Of a DNA stretch of 64,000 nucleotides, positions 45,322 to 55,453 are shown piece by piece. Each line of letters opens with the position of its first letter. Position 1 is the stretch's first letter. The notes under the pieces are model-generated. The model was not told the origin of the DNA, made no database searches, and worked only from the letters and a program-made list of their open reading frames with translations. Source of the DNA: Psychromonas sp. 14N.309.X.WAT.B.A12 (GTDB lineage: Bacteria > Pseudomonadota > Gammaproteobacteria > Enterobacterales > Psychromonadaceae); assembly GCF_030397575.1 (NCBI RefSeq), contig NZ_JAPNXS010000001.1, positions 372,001-436,000 of the forward strand, in the 5' to 3' direction. The position numbers were made by a program, and so were the translations under genes.

Positions 45322-46536
45322 ATGAAAAGAGCAGTAATTACAGGTATTGGCATTGTTTCTAGTATTGGTAACAATAAAGATGAAGTTTTAGCATCACTCA
45401 AAAGTGGCCAGTCAGGCATCACATTTTCTGAGCAATTTAAAGAAATTGGTATGCGCAGCCAAGTTTGGGGTGATTTAAAAATCAATCCTTCAGAGCACAT
45501 TGACCGTAAAGTAATGCGTTTCATGGGTGATGCAGCAGCATACACATATCTTTCAATGCAGGAAGCTATTGAAGATGCGAAACTACCTGAAGAGATGGTT
45601 TCTAACATTCGTACTGGTTTAGTTGCTGGTTCTGGTGGTGGTTCTTCAAAAAACCAAGTTGACGCATGTCAAATCATGAAAGACAAAGGCGTTCGCCGTG
45701 TTGGCCCTTACATGGTGCCACGTACTATGGCGAGCACTACATCAGCATGTGTAGCAACACCTTTTAAAATCAAAGGTATTAACTACTCAATGAGTTCGGC
45801 TTGTGCGACAAGTTCACACTGTATTGGCCACGCTCTAGAGCAAATCCAACTGGGTAAACAAGACATCGTTTTCGCTGGCGGTGGTGAAGAGCTAGATTGG
45901 ACAATGGCCTGTGAGTTTGATGCGATGGGTGCATTATCAAGCAAATATAACGAAACGCCTGAAAAAGCGTCTCGTACTTATGATCAAAACCGTGATGGTT
46001 TTGTTATTTCTGGCGGCGGCGGTATGGTTGTTGTTGAAGAGTTAGAGCATGCACTTGCTCGTGGCGCTAAAATCTATGCTGAAATCGTAGGTTACGGTGC
46101 AACTTCAGACGGTTACGACATGGTTGCTCCATCAGGTGAAGGTGCAGTTCGTTGTATGCAACAAGCATTATCTACTGTTGAAGGTAAAGTTGACTACCTA
46201 AATACACACGGTACTTCTACTCCTGTAGGTGACGTGAAAGAGTTAGAAGCAATTAACATCGTATTCGGTGATGACGCTCCTAAGATTAGTGCGACTAAAT
46301 CACAAACTGGTCATGCACTAGGTGCAGCAGGTGTGCACGAAGCTATTTACAGCATGTTAATGATGGAAAATGACTTCATCTCTGCTTCTTGTAACATTGA
46401 AGAAGTTGACGAGAAAGCGGTTAATCTACCTATCGTTAAGAACAAACCTGAGCCTGCAAAACTAAACATTGTGATGTCTAACAGTTTTGGTTTTGGTGGT
46501 ACAAATGCAACATTAGTATTTAAACGTTACGAATAA
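45322..46536 (+). CDS. fabB: FabB, 3-oxoacyl-ACP synthase I
   Basis: A 404-residue elongating condensing enzyme of fatty acid synthesis, needed to extend the unsaturated chain started by FabA. The catalytic Cys is in [15 protein letters not shown] (about residue 162), and the two His are in [11 protein letters not shown] and [12 protein letters not shown]; all are intact. The start has AAAGG upstream. Codon use is strongly biased toward common codons, as in highly expressed genes. A terminator follows directly, so it is monocistronic and separate from pdxB. Confidence 0.96.
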   Translation: MKRAVITGIGIVSSIGNNKDEVLASLKSGQSGITFSEQFKEIGMRSQVWGDLKINPSEHIDRKVMRFMGDAAAYTYLSMQEAIEDAKLPEEMVSNIRTGLVAGSGGGSSKNQVDACQIMKDKGVRRVGPYMVPRTMASTTSACVATPFKIKGINYSMSSACATSSHCIGHALEQIQLGKQDIVFAGGGEELDWTMACEFDAMGALSSKYNETPEKASRTYDQNRDGFVISGGGGMVVVEELEHALARGAKIYAEIVGYGATSDGYDMVAPSGEGAVRCMQQALSTVEGKVDYLNTHGTSTPVGDVKELEAINIVFGDDAPKISATKSQTGHALGAAGVHEAIYSMLMMENDFISASCNIEEVDEKAVNLPIVKNKPEPAKLNIVMSNSFGFGGTNATLVFKRYE

Positions 46537-46554
46537 GTTTTAATTATTGATGTT

Positions 46555-46580
46555 AAAAAGGAGCCTTGGCTCCTTTTTTT
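46555..46580 (+). terminator. Terminator of fabB
   Basis: GGAGC/GCTCC stem with flanking A and T tracts and a seven-base T run, 19 bp after the fabB stop. Rho-independent type. Confidence 0.88.
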
Positions 46581-46627
46581 GGTTCTATGATAATAGAACT
46601 AATATAATTGGGATAAGTAGAAACAAG

Positions 46628-47767
46628 ATGAAGATTTATATCGACGAAAACATGCCGCATGGTAAATCGTTCTTTGAATCATTTGGTGAAGTCACTACCT
46701 TCTCTGGTCGTGATGTTACAGCTGAACAAATTCAAGATGCAGATATATTATTAGTACGTTCTATTACCAAAGTGAATCAATCTTTATTGGCGTTAAACAA
46801 TAAAATTCAATTTGTTGGCACCGCGACCATTGGAACCGATCATATTGATATTGAGTATCTACGATCTAGAAACATCGCATTCAGTAGTGCCCCTGGTTGT
46901 AACAAAATATCAGTCGCTGATTATGTGTTAAGCGCTTTGTTAGTGGTGATCGAACAACGACAATTAGTATTGTTAAATCAAACTGTCGCGATTGTTGGTG
47001 CAGGTAATACGGGGACAGCGGTTTATGATTGCTTAACGGCGATTGGCATTAATTGTTTATTATATGATCCACCTTTGCAGGATGCTGGAGACCCTCGTCC
47101 ATTTTGTAGCTTTGAAGAGGTGCTGTCTGCAGGTATCATTTCATTACATGTTCCCAAGACCATGGTTGGGCTTCATAAAACATTCCACTTATTTAATCAG
47201 TCAGTATTGGAAAAATTAACTCCACAACAAATTTTGATTAACGCATGTCGTGGTGAAGTGATCGATAATAAAGCCTTATTAAAGCTAGCAATTGAAGGGA
47301 AAGTACCGACACTAGTCCTTGATGTATGGGAAAATGAACCCGATATAGACAAACAATTGTTGTCTTATGTCACGCTAGCAACACCTCACATTGCAGGATA
47401 CAGTTTAGATGGCCGAGCTCGCGGCACTGAAATGTTGTACATTGCACTTTGTGAAAAATTACAGGCGCCAGTGATGTTAAAAAGTACTGACTTTACTGAG
47501 AAGCCAAATATTAGTGATATCACCTTAAGTGGTGATTTGACACCAGAATTATTAAAATCATTAGTCCATTTGATATATGATGTGCGTAGAGATGATGCTT
47601 TATTTAGAAAAAAAGTAAATGAAGTGAACGGCTTTGATAATATGCGCAAAAATTACCCAGAAAGACGAGAATTGTCTACTTTAACGGTGGCAACCTCTGA
47701 TAAGCGGCAAATTTCGCCACAAATAATCGATTTAAAGAAAATTGGTTTTACTGTTAAAAACAAATAA
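46628..47767 (+). CDS. pdxB: PdxB, erythronate-4-phosphate dehydrogenase
   Basis: A 379-residue D-2-hydroxyacid dehydrogenase of pyridoxal 5'-phosphate synthesis, oxidising 4-phosphoerythronate. Visible are MKIYIDENMPHG at the N-terminus, the NAD-binding AIVGAGNTGTAVYDCLTAIG, the catalytic Arg in NACRGEVIDNKAL and the His in ATPHIAGYSLDGRARG. I chose the ATG at 46628 because the family starts there; the open frame upstream covers the fabB terminator. It is followed 9 bp later by usg, the order seen in E. coli (pdxB-usg). Confidence 0.94.
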   Translation: MKIYIDENMPHGKSFFESFGEVTTFSGRDVTAEQIQDADILLVRSITKVNQSLLALNNKIQFVGTATIGTDHIDIEYLRSRNIAFSSAPGCNKISVADYVLSALLVVIEQRQLVLLNQTVAIVGAGNTGTAVYDCLTAIGINCLLYDPPLQDAGDPRPFCSFEEVLSAGIISLHVPKTMVGLHKTFHLFNQSVLEKLTPQQILINACRGEVIDNKALLKLAIEGKVPTLVLDVWENEPDIDKQLLSYVTLATPHIAGYSLDGRARGTEMLYIALCEKLQAPVMLKSTDFTEKPNISDITLSGDLTPELLKSLVHLIYDVRRDDALFRKKVNEVNGFDNMRKNYPERRELSTLTVATSDKRQISPQIIDLKKIGFTVKNK

Positions 47768-47776
47768 AAGGTCAAC

Positions 47777-48790
47777 ATGAACAAAGAATACAATATTGCA
47801 TTAATCGGTGAGATTGATGGTTGCATCGAAACAACGTTAGAAGTGTTATTAAAACGTGATTTCGCAATTAATAATATTTTTCCAATCAGTAGCAGTGAGT
47901 GTGATACCACTTCGGTTATGTATTCAGGTAAGCCTGTTGACGTTGTTGAGCTAGAGACATTTGATTGGCAACAAGCTGATATCGCGCTATTCCTATCGGA
48001 TAGAGAAGTCGCACAAGCTTGGATCCCTATTGCGAAAGAACATTGTGTTGTTATCGATATCAGTGGTTATTATCTTGAGTCGCCAGAAGTGCCTTTAGTA
48101 CAAGTTGGTGTGAATGATGAAGATATCGCTCGTTATAGTGATGCGAATATTATCGCAATACCAAGTCCAGAAACTGCGCAGCTAACACTTGCGATTAAGC
48201 AAATTCACCAAGAAGTGGGTATCAAGCGAGTAACTGTTGCTGGTTACCAATCTGCATCTACTATCGGTAAAAAAGGTGTTTCGGCATTAGCTGGCGAAAC
48301 GGCACGTTTATTGAATGCTAAAAGTGTTGAGCAACACAAATTTAAACAGCAAATTGCGTTTAATGTGGTGCCACAAATTGACGAGTTTAATGAAGATGGT
48401 ATCGACTTTTCTGAATTACGTTTAGCTGCTGAAACACGCCGCTTATTAAATGACCCTGAAATGGTAGTGTCTACAACACAAGTGGTTGTGCCTATGTTTT
48501 ACGGTTGTTCACAGGCGGTTCATATTGTTACTCATTACCCAGTAGAGCTAGAGGAAGTCGCTAATGCACTTCATCATAGTGATAACATTGTATTAGCAGG
48601 TTCAGTCACTGAATATGCAAATATGATTGATGATGTAGTGGGTAATGTTGAAGTACACGTAGGTCGTTTACGTAAAGACACATGTGATGCCGCTGGTATT
48701 AACATGTGGGTATCTGCAGATAATGTACATTATGGTATTGCGACGAACGCAGTGCTGGTAATGGAAAAGTTGGCCTATACCTATTTATAG
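47777..48790 (+). CDS. usg: Usg, aspartate-semialdehyde dehydrogenase-like protein
   Basis: A 337-residue homologue of aspartate-semialdehyde dehydrogenase. It has the family's YNIALIGEIDGCIETTLEVLL start, GYQSASTIGKKGVSALAGET and the late VRVxxGH-type region (NVEVHVGRLRKDTCDAAGINMWVSADN). The usual active-site block (N-x-N-C-S/T-T) reads IIAIPSPETAQ here, so the catalytic Cys is absent. This is typical of Usg proteins and implies no dehydrogenase activity. Its role is unknown. It lies in the pdxB-usg-fimV order known from E. coli. Confidence 0.88.
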   Translation: MNKEYNIALIGEIDGCIETTLEVLLKRDFAINNIFPISSSECDTTSVMYSGKPVDVVELETFDWQQADIALFLSDREVAQAWIPIAKEHCVVIDISGYYLESPEVPLVQVGVNDEDIARYSDANIIAIPSPETAQLTLAIKQIHQEVGIKRVTVAGYQSASTIGKKGVSALAGETARLLNAKSVEQHKFKQQIAFNVVPQIDEFNEDGIDFSELRLAAETRRLLNDPEMVVSTTQVVVPMFYGCSQAVHIVTHYPVELEEVANALHHSDNIVLAGSVTEYANMIDDVVGNVEVHVGRLRKDTCDAAGINMWVSADNVHYGIATNAVLVMEKLAYTYL

Positions 48791-48922
48791 TAAGATAGTT
48801 TAGGTATTACAGTGGGCTAGGTCTCAATTCTAGCCTACACGTTTGTTTTAAAAGATCTGCTATTGCTTGTCCTGGTTTATTATAATTAATATTATTTTGC
48901 AATTCCCTTACAAGGATCGTTT

Positions 48923-51334
48923 ATGAATCGCATGTTGCTTGCTGTTGTTTCTTGTCTTCCATTATTACTTACAGCTCATAATGTACAAAGTGTTGAGTTA
49001 GTGGGCCCAAATGAAGAGCCTGAACTTATTCGATCACCAACTCCGGTGACGGCTTCAAATACAACATCACCCGTATCACCATCTCGATATGGTCCGGTAT
49101 CGGCCAATGAAACATTATGGTCAATTTCAAATAAGTTGCGTCCTAATACCGATGTCAGTGTTTATCAAACATTAGTTGCTATCTACAAAACTAATCCAAG
49201 TGCTTTCCGCAACGGTGACATTAATAAAATAATCGCATCTTCTGTAATTGACGTACCTAGTTTATCGGTTATTTCTCAACAAACTAACGCAGAGGCTTTT
49301 CGTTTACTAAGAATAACCAATACCCCAGCTCCTAGTACGCCTAGAAATCCAACACCTAAACCTGTAGCAACTGAAGTAGAAAAACAGGTAGAGACGGCGA
49401 AAGCAGAACAAACAAAAATAGAACCTGAAGTTGAAGAAAAAGCATCAATTGCTCAACAAATTGAACAGCCAACTAACGATCAATTGCAAAAATTAGAAGC
49501 AGAATACGCGCTACTTAATGAGCAATTAATTGTCGCTACTGAATCTAACCAACGTTTAAAACTCAAATTACAACCGTTAAGCGATCAAATAAATACTTTG
49601 TCTGATCAAGTAGAGCAAGATATCAATGTTCAAATTCAACTACAGGCATTAATTGATCAATACAAAGCTGAAATAGATGCATTCGAAGAGCCACCATTTA
49701 GCGGCCCTGGTTTATTAAATAAGATTCTAAGTTCTATTACAGGATCTGCCTCTACGCTATTATTAACGATTCTAAGTCCATTATTGCTATTAACAGCACT
49801 TTTTCTTTTAATATTACGTATCAAATCTAAACGTGAATTAGCATTAAAAGAACAAGAGCTTGCTGAATCAACCTCTATCATGGATGAAGATGAAAATGAA
49901 TTTGATTCTTTATTTGCCGCTGAAATTGCTAATGAAGAAGTACCGGTTGCAGAGGATGAGTCAGCAACAGCTGAAGAAGAAAGTAACCTGACTATTATCG
50001 AAGAGGAAGTAGATAATAGCGAAACAATCACTGCAAATGCAGAAACAGAATTAATCGAAGATAACGACGAACCATCAGTAAATGATGATGTTGATATGGA
50101 TGCCGTTATCAATGGTGATGAAGAAGTTATTGAGTTATTAGAGTCTGATTTAGTACTAGATGATGATATTTCTCAAAAAGACCTGGATCTTGCAGCGCAA
50201 TGGGAATCAGAACTTGCAGGTTTAGAGGATAAACAAGAAGATCAAGTTGATCTGGATGACTTCCAATTTGATGCTCCAGAAGTCACACCTTTAGAGCCAA
50301 TTCAATTAGATGATATTGAGCCTGAGTCAGTTGATCAAGACGTTACTATTGAAGAAGATAGCTCACCAGAAGCCATTCCCGAAGTAGAAGAGTTATTAAC
50401 TGAAGAACCAGTTGAATCTGATGAAACAACTAGCGCTCAAGATGATACAGATATTGACCAGATACTAGCTGAAACACCACCTGATATTGAAGAGGATCAA
50501 ATACCTGAAGCGATCCCTGAAGTAGAAGAGTTACTGGCAGAGCCTCCTGTTAAAACAGCTGAACAAGTTATTACTGAGACCGCTGATGTTGATGAACCTT
50601 TAGCTGAAGCTAGCTCAAAGTCTACACCTGACGTTGAAGAGTTACTTGCAGAAACAGACTCTGAACAAGCAGTATCGGCTGATGACCAAACAGATATTGA
50701 TGAAATATCGGAAGAGACCGATTCTGAATCTGAAGCAGTTATTGATATAGATGAGTTGTTATCGGAATCAACAAATGAGATTGAACAAGAAAATCTAGAT
50801 GAAGTTTTAGCAGAAACTGATATTCAAGATGTTGAGAAAGATGAAGAACTTGAGTTGATTGACGAAGAGCCACTGACACTCGAATCAGACAATGATGTTG
50901 AAGATGTTGTACCTGAGCAAGATGCTACAACGAAGGAAGCCGATGAAGAATTTGATTTTACTGACCCAGATTCACTCGCTAAGCAATTAAGTAGTAATGC
51001 CTTTAATGAAGATGCTGAACTACCTAAGTTTGATAAAACGGACGATAAGGGATTCATTGATATCGATACATTGTTGACTAATGAAGAAGGTAAAGAACTG
51101 ACTGAAGAAGAGTTTGACCTTGATTTTGGTTTAGATGAGTTTCCTGATGTTGTTGATTCATTTACAGACTTTGATACTGATGCGGATGGAGTTGCAGCGC
51201 AATTAGACCTAGCTAGAGCGTATTTGGAAATAGATGAAAAAGAAGGTGCAAAAACAATATTAACTCAACTGTTGGAAACTGCACCGGAAGATAAATTAAA
51301 AGAGGTAAAAAAACTGTACGATAGAATCAGTTAA
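48923..51334 (+). CDS. fimV: FimV/HubP-type polar hub protein
   Basis: An 803-residue protein that anchors at the cell pole and supports type IV pili and chemotaxis machinery in relatives. Signal peptide, residues 1-23. Then a LysM-like peptidoglycan-binding part (RYGPVSANETLWSISNKLRP...). A Gln/Glu coiled coil follows at about 180-260 and a transmembrane helix at about 275-298. A very acidic cytoplasmic region (about 310-730) contains repeated xx-EVEELLAE units (AIPEVEELLTEEP, AIPEVEELLAEPP, TPDVEELLAETD). The conserved C-terminal FimV domain has a TPR-like helix pair (QLDLARAYLEIDEKEGAKTIL). All expected FimV parts are present. Confidence 0.92.
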   Translation: MNRMLLAVVSCLPLLLTAHNVQSVELVGPNEEPELIRSPTPVTASNTTSPVSPSRYGPVSANETLWSISNKLRPNTDVSVYQTLVAIYKTNPSAFRNGDINKIIASSVIDVPSLSVISQQTNAEAFRLLRITNTPAPSTPRNPTPKPVATEVEKQVETAKAEQTKIEPEVEEKASIAQQIEQPTNDQLQKLEAEYALLNEQLIVATESNQRLKLKLQPLSDQINTLSDQVEQDINVQIQLQALIDQYKAEIDAFEEPPFSGPGLLNKILSSITGSASTLLLTILSPLLLLTALFLLILRIKSKRELALKEQELAESTSIMDEDENEFDSLFAAEIANEEVPVAEDESATAEEESNLTIIEEEVDNSETITANAETELIEDNDEPSVNDDVDMDAVINGDEEVIELLESDLVLDDDISQKDLDLAAQWESELAGLEDKQEDQVDLDDFQFDAPEVTPLEPIQLDDIEPESVDQDVTIEEDSSPEAIPEVEELLTEEPVESDETTSAQDDTDIDQILAETPPDIEEDQIPEAIPEVEELLAEPPVKTAEQVITETADVDEPLAEASSKSTPDVEELLAETDSEQAVSADDQTDIDEISEETDSESEAVIDIDELLSESTNEIEQENLDEVLAETDIQDVEKDEELELIDEEPLTLESDNDVEDVVPEQDATTKEADEEFDFTDPDSLAKQLSSNAFNEDAELPKFDKTDDKGFIDIDTLLTNEEGKELTEEEFDLDFGLDEFPDVVDSFTDFDTDADGVAAQLDLARAYLEIDEKEGAKTILTQLLETAPEDKLKEVKKLYDRIS

Positions 51335-51380
51335 TCACCTTTTTACAAAACCATTACATCGGTTTTTACATGTTTTACCT

Positions 51381-51402
51381 AAGCCAGCATTGCTGGCTTT
51401 TT
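51381..51402 (+). terminator. Terminator of fimV
   Basis: AGCCAGC/GCTGGCT stem with an ATT loop followed by T residues, 46 bp after the fimV stop. Confidence 0.85.
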
Positions 51403-51419
51403 AAATTGGAAGAAGATAT

Positions 51420-52436
51420 ATGCGCCCGATTATTTTGGATGTTGCTGGATATCAGTTAACAACCGTTGAACAAGAGTACTTAGCTCATCCGTTAGTGGCA
51501 GGAGTTATTTTATTTACCCGTAATTTTGACAATGTGGTGCAATTAAAAGAGTTAGTACAGCAAATTAGATTACATGCTAAACAACCGATACTGATAGGTG
51601 TAGATCACGAAGGAGGGCGAGTACAACGCTTTCGTAATGGCTTCACGACCTTACCTGCTTGTGGTGATTTATTAAATAAAGCAGATTCATTTGAGCAAAC
51701 TTTATCATTAGCTAAAGCGAGCGCCTTTGTAATGGCAAGCGAACTGCTATCCTGCGATATCGATTTAAGTTTTGCACCCGTATTAGACATTAATGGCATT
51801 TCAGATGTCATCAAAGAGCGTGCGTTTAGTAGTGATAAACAGCAAGTAACAAAAATTGCTATTGCTTATATAGAAGGGATGAAACAAGCTGGTATGGCAT
51901 CAACAGGGAAACACTTCCCTGGTCATGGAAGTGTTAAAGCTGATTCGCACATTGCATTACCTGTTGATGCTCGTCCTAAAGAGGAAATATTCAAGCAGGA
52001 TATGTTGCCTTTCATTGAATTAATAAACGCCAATAAATTAGATGCCATTATGCCATCACATGTTGTTTATTCTGATTGTGATAGTTTGCCTTGTGGTTTT
52101 TCAGACTATTGGTTGCAACAGATTTTAAAATCTAAATTAGGTTTTAAGGGCGCGATAATTAGTGATGATATTTCCATGCATGGCGCTAGTTTTGTAGGTA
52201 ATCATCTTTCTCGTGCTGAAGGTGCACTTAAAGCTGGTTGTGATTTCATTTTAGCCTGTAATGATGCACCGGCAGCGATGACTATTTTAGATGGATTATC
52301 CGCCCAGGCTAAAAATAGTGTATCTTTAATCAAGCGCTTAGCCGCAGATAAAGGTAAGTTAGCACAGCCTTTAGCAAATAATACTCTGTGGCAGCAGTCT
52401 AAGCATATGATTGAACAGTTTAACGATACAATCTAA
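51420..52436 (+). CDS. nagZ: NagZ, beta-N-acetylhexosaminidase
   Basis: A 338-residue family 3 glycoside hydrolase of peptidoglycan recycling, removing GlcNAc from GlcNAc-anhydroMur peptides in the cytoplasm. The TIM barrel starts RPIILDVAGYQL. GVDHEGGRVQRF and the long KHFPGHGSVKADSHIALP loop, with the catalytic Asp-His pair, are NagZ marks. AIISDDISMHGA carries the nucleophile Asp. It has its own ribosome-binding site (GGAAGA) and is followed after 100 bp by ycfP, the same neighbour as in E. coli. Confidence 0.95.
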   Translation: MRPIILDVAGYQLTTVEQEYLAHPLVAGVILFTRNFDNVVQLKELVQQIRLHAKQPILIGVDHEGGRVQRFRNGFTTLPACGDLLNKADSFEQTLSLAKASAFVMASELLSCDIDLSFAPVLDINGISDVIKERAFSSDKQQVTKIAIAYIEGMKQAGMASTGKHFPGHGSVKADSHIALPVDARPKEEIFKQDMLPFIELINANKLDAIMPSHVVYSDCDSLPCGFSDYWLQQILKSKLGFKGAIISDDISMHGASFVGNHLSRAEGALKAGCDFILACNDAPAAMTILDGLSAQAKNSVSLIKRLAADKGKLAQPLANNTLWQQSKHMIEQFNDTI

Positions 52437-52538
52437 GGTTTCGTCTTAAGCGTGTTCATTTAGCAGTGACTGATAATAGAATAAACAAGACTGAATGACT
52501 TGTTTGCATAGTTTTAAAATATAAAGGTGGATAATAAG

Positions 52539-53078
52539 ATGATCATCTATTTACATGGCTTTGATGCAACAAGCCCAGGTAATCATGAGAAAGTGATGCA
52601 ATTAAAATCGATTGATCCAGATGTGCGTTTTGTACATTACAGTACCATTCACCCTAAACAAGATATGGCTCATATTCTTAAGGAAGTTAATCAACATATT
52701 AATTCTACTGATGATTCGGCACCGCTAATTTGTGGTGTGGGTTTAGGTGGATATTGGAGTGAACGAATTGGTTTTTTATCGGGTATTAAACAAGTGATTT
52801 TTAACCCTAACTTACACCCTGAAGATAATATGGTTGGACGTATTGAATGGCCTGAAGAGTACTTTGATATAGACACTAAATGTGTTGATGATTTTAGACG
52901 AGAAAATGCAGCAAACTGTATTTGTATTCTTTCTACAGTGGATGATGTTTTAGATAGTGAAGTCAGTAATCATGAACTAGCAAATTATTATCCAATCATT
53001 TTTGATCAAACCCAGGGTCATAAATTCAAAGATATCACTGAGCACTTACCAACAATTAAACAATTTAAAGCTGGATAG
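52539..53078 (+). CDS. ycfP: YcfP (UPF0227) esterase-like protein
   Basis: A 179-residue alpha/beta-fold protein of the UPF0227 family. [21 protein letters not shown] and [30 protein letters not shown] are the typical blocks; the nucleophile-elbow serine of true esterases is replaced (GVGLGG). Activity unknown. The ATG at 52539 fits the family start and the AAAGGTGG site; a GTG four codons earlier is less likely. Downstream of nagZ as in E. coli. Confidence 0.9.
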   Translation: MIIYLHGFDATSPGNHEKVMQLKSIDPDVRFVHYSTIHPKQDMAHILKEVNQHINSTDDSAPLICGVGLGGYWSERIGFLSGIKQVIFNPNLHPEDNMVGRIEWPEEYFDIDTKCVDDFRRENAANCICILSTVDDVLDSEVSNHELANYYPIIFDQTQGHKFKDITEHLPTIKQFKAG

Positions 53079-53096
53079 TGTTACCCATTTGTTAAA

Positions 53097-53137
53097 TCGA
53101 TCAGATTTATGTCTGTATAAATAGCTAATCTGATCGA
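53097..53137. repeat. Inverted repeat after ycfP
   Basis: An 11-bp perfect pair, TCGATCAGATT at 53097-53107 and AATCTGATCGA at 53127-53137, with a 19-base loop. There is no T tract on the plus strand, so it is not a standard rho-independent terminator, but it may stabilise or attenuate the ycfP transcript. Confidence 0.7.
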
Positions 53138-53335
53138 AAACCCCTATATTTAATCTGGTAAATTCCAACAACCTTACTTCATTCACATTCAAAGATAAAA
53201 AAAGGTGACTTGAAGCCCATTTTTTTATAACCTTTGTTTTCTAAAAGTGCAACCTAGATCAATTTTTTTATAAAGATGATATTTGACAGCCCGTTAAGCA
53301 TCTTTTTTGTAAAAAATTTAATTTATGAGGACGTT

Positions 53336-54622
53336 ATGAAAAAGATAGTAATAGTTGGTGGTGGTGCAGGTGGTCTAGAGTTAGCTACAAAATTAGGTAA
53401 CAAATTAGGTCGCAAAGAAAAAGCACATATCACTTTACTTGATAAAAACAGCACCCATTTATGGAAACCTTTACTGCATGAAGTCGCTGCAGGATCGTTA
53501 GATGATGGTATCGATGCAGTGAGTTACCGTGCTCATGCTACGAATCATGCTTTCCACTTTAAACTAGGTGCAATGCGCAACCTAGATCGTGTTAATAAAA
53601 CAATTACTATTGACCCTTTATATGATGCTGAAGGTTGCATGATTTTGCCTGAAAGCCATCTTCACTACGATATTCTAGTGATGGCTCTAGGAAGTGTTAG
53701 TAACGACTTTAATACCAAAGGTGTTGGCGAGCATTGTATCTTCTTAGACAGCCCGCAACAGGCGAAAAAATTCCATCACCGTATGTTGAATAAATACTTG
53801 CAACTTGGTGTTAAGGAAACAAACTCAGTTAATGTTTCTATCATTGGAGCTGGTGCAACAGGTGTTGAACTATCTGCTGAGTTATATAATTCACTTAAGC
53901 AAGTTTCTAGTTATGGTTTCTCACATATTAAAAGTGCAGACTTACGTGTTAGCTTAATTGAAGCGGGTGACCGTATACTGCCTGCTTTACCAAAACGTAT
54001 CTCTGCGTCTGCACATCAAGAGCTAGTCAAGTTAGGTGTTGATGTTCGTACTAATACTATGGTGACTGAAGCAAACGAAGAAGGTCTATTAACTAAGTCT
54101 GGTGAATTGATTAAAGCTGACTTAATCGTTTGGGCTGCAGGTATTAAAGCCCCAGATTATTTAAAAGACTTAGCAGGCTTAGAAACTAATCGTATTAATC
54201 AGTTGATCGTTAAACCAACATTACAAACTACACTTGATGATGACATTTATGCGATTGGTGATTGTGCAAGTTGTGCGTTACCTGATGGTGGTTTTGTACC
54301 TCCTCGTGCTCAATCTGCGCATCAAATGGCCACACAAGTTGGTAAGAACATTATTGCAACTTTAAATGGTAAAGAGTTAAGCGATTACAAATATACTGAT
54401 TACGGTTCATTAGTCTCTTTAAGTAACTACAGCACGGTAGGTAGCTTAATGGGTAACTTGATGAAAGGGTCGATGATGATTGAAGGGCGTTTAGCGAAAG
54501 TAGTTTACGTTTCTTTATACCGTATGCATCAGGTTGCTTTACACGGTTATATCCGTACTGGATTAATGACAGTAGTAGAAAAAATTAATCGCGTATTACG
54601 TCCGCGTTTAAAATTACACTAA
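53336..54622 (+). CDS. ndh: Type II NADH dehydrogenase
   Basis: A 428-residue FAD-dependent NADH:quinone oxidoreductase of the inner membrane that does not pump protons. Two dinucleotide-binding folds are visible: [19 protein letters not shown] at the N-terminus (FAD) and [19 protein letters not shown] near residue 165 (NADH). The second FAD contact is [14 protein letters not shown]-terminal amphipathic stretch anchors the protein. I chose the ATG at 53336, which has GAGG at the right distance; a frame from 53276 adds 20 residues unlike the family. Confidence 0.93.
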   Translation: MKKIVIVGGGAGGLELATKLGNKLGRKEKAHITLLDKNSTHLWKPLLHEVAAGSLDDGIDAVSYRAHATNHAFHFKLGAMRNLDRVNKTITIDPLYDAEGCMILPESHLHYDILVMALGSVSNDFNTKGVGEHCIFLDSPQQAKKFHHRMLNKYLQLGVKETNSVNVSIIGAGATGVELSAELYNSLKQVSSYGFSHIKSADLRVSLIEAGDRILPALPKRISASAHQELVKLGVDVRTNTMVTEANEEGLLTKSGELIKADLIVWAAGIKAPDYLKDLAGLETNRINQLIVKPTLQTTLDDDIYAIGDCASCALPDGGFVPPRAQSAHQMATQVGKNIIATLNGKELSDYKYTDYGSLVSLSNYSTVGSLMGNLMKGSMMIEGRLAKVVYVSLYRMHQVALHGYIRTGLMTVVEKINRVLRPRLKLH

Positions 54623-54649
54623 TTCACTTAGTTGGTTAGTTAAGTACTG

Positions 54650-54677
54650 AAAATGCCTCACTTGTTGAGGCATTTTT
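54650..54677 (+). terminator. Terminator of ndh
   Basis: AAAATGCCTCA / TGAGGCATTTTT stem with a short loop and T run, 27 bp after the ndh stop. Confidence 0.88.
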
Positions 54678-54813
54678 GTATGCATCATATTAATGGGATT
54701 GTTGATAACAACGACACTAATTAATAGAGATATTTTATTTTTAAAAATAATTTATTTCTTGGTCACTTCTCCGGTTACTGATTAACCAAGTTACGCTTAA
54801 AGTGGCCCTATGT

Positions 54814-54873
54814 GCGCCTTAAATTATGTGATTTTTGCTACGTAAAATGTAATCTAATTGGTATTAAAACTGT
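54814..54873 (+). repeat. Dispersed intergenic repeat, copy A
   Basis: GCGCCTTAAATTATGTGATTTTT...TACGTAAAATGTA followed by TAATTGGTA. A similar stretch is at 57455-57525 (copy B). Its right end overlaps the 3' end of the DUF2919 gene. Function unknown. Confidence 0.5.
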
Positions 54874-55312
54874 CCTTCAAGTGTTTACTCTTAAACACGT
54901 AAATCGTTGCCCAGCACACCATCACTAATTGAATTGATGCTGACAGTGAATATTGAAAATGCTCTATATTCAAGTAGTACAGTTGTAATCCAAAGTCTGC
55001 CAGTAAACTGGCCACGATAAAATAATAGCAAATTGGCCAACTTTTAATTGCCCAGTGCTTTTGCGCATGGCGACGCCCGGATATTAAAAATACAATGATT
55101 GGTAATAGCCCAATGATCAACCCAGTGTAAAAATGAAATTTTTCAGGATAAAAAAGCATCAGTAATTTATCACCGGTTTGTTGTGATGCCAGTGAAATAA
55201 TTAGTAACATCCAAGTACGTGATAGAAACAAAAGAAGGTAAAGAAAAATAGGAGGGGATTTCAAATCGCCAGCTTCAGTATAATGCTGAAGTGCATATAA
55301 ACGTGTTTTCAT
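54854..55312 (-). CDS. DUF2919 membrane protein (YfeZ-like)
   Basis: A 152-residue protein with four transmembrane helices (roughly residues 22-42, 60-77, 90-110 and 122-140). The hydrophilic start (YTEAGDLKSPPIFLYLLLFLSRTW) is typical of DUF2919 / YfeZ proteins, whose function is unknown. It lies between ndh and sppA, is monocistronic and stops within the copy A repeat region. Confidence 0.8.
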   Translation of the reverse strand: MKTRLYALQHYTEAGDLKSPPIFLYLLLFLSRTWMLLIISLASQQTGDKLLMLFYPEKFHFYTGLIIGLLPIIVFLISGRRHAQKHWAIKSWPICYYFIVASLLADFGLQLYYLNIEHFQYSLSASIQLVMVCWATIYVFKSKHLKDSFNTN

Positions 55313-55453
55313 TGAGTTACTCGTTTTAAAATTGTATTTAGTTTATTCGGTATTAGAAATAAAAATGCCATTTTACATGCTTCATATTAAGAATATTAAC
55401 AGTTGCAATCGCTCAATGGCATAATGAATATTTTGACTAGCTACTGATACATT

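Noticed and set aside
50824-51057. Minus-strand serine-rich ORF inside fimV
   Set aside because: It is the antisense of the acidic repeat region (GAA/GAT codons read as TTC/ATC and TCx) and has no start signal.
53097-53137. Rho-independent terminator after ycfP
   Set aside because: The stem is perfect, but it is followed by AAAACCCC, not a T tract. It is listed only as an inverted repeat.
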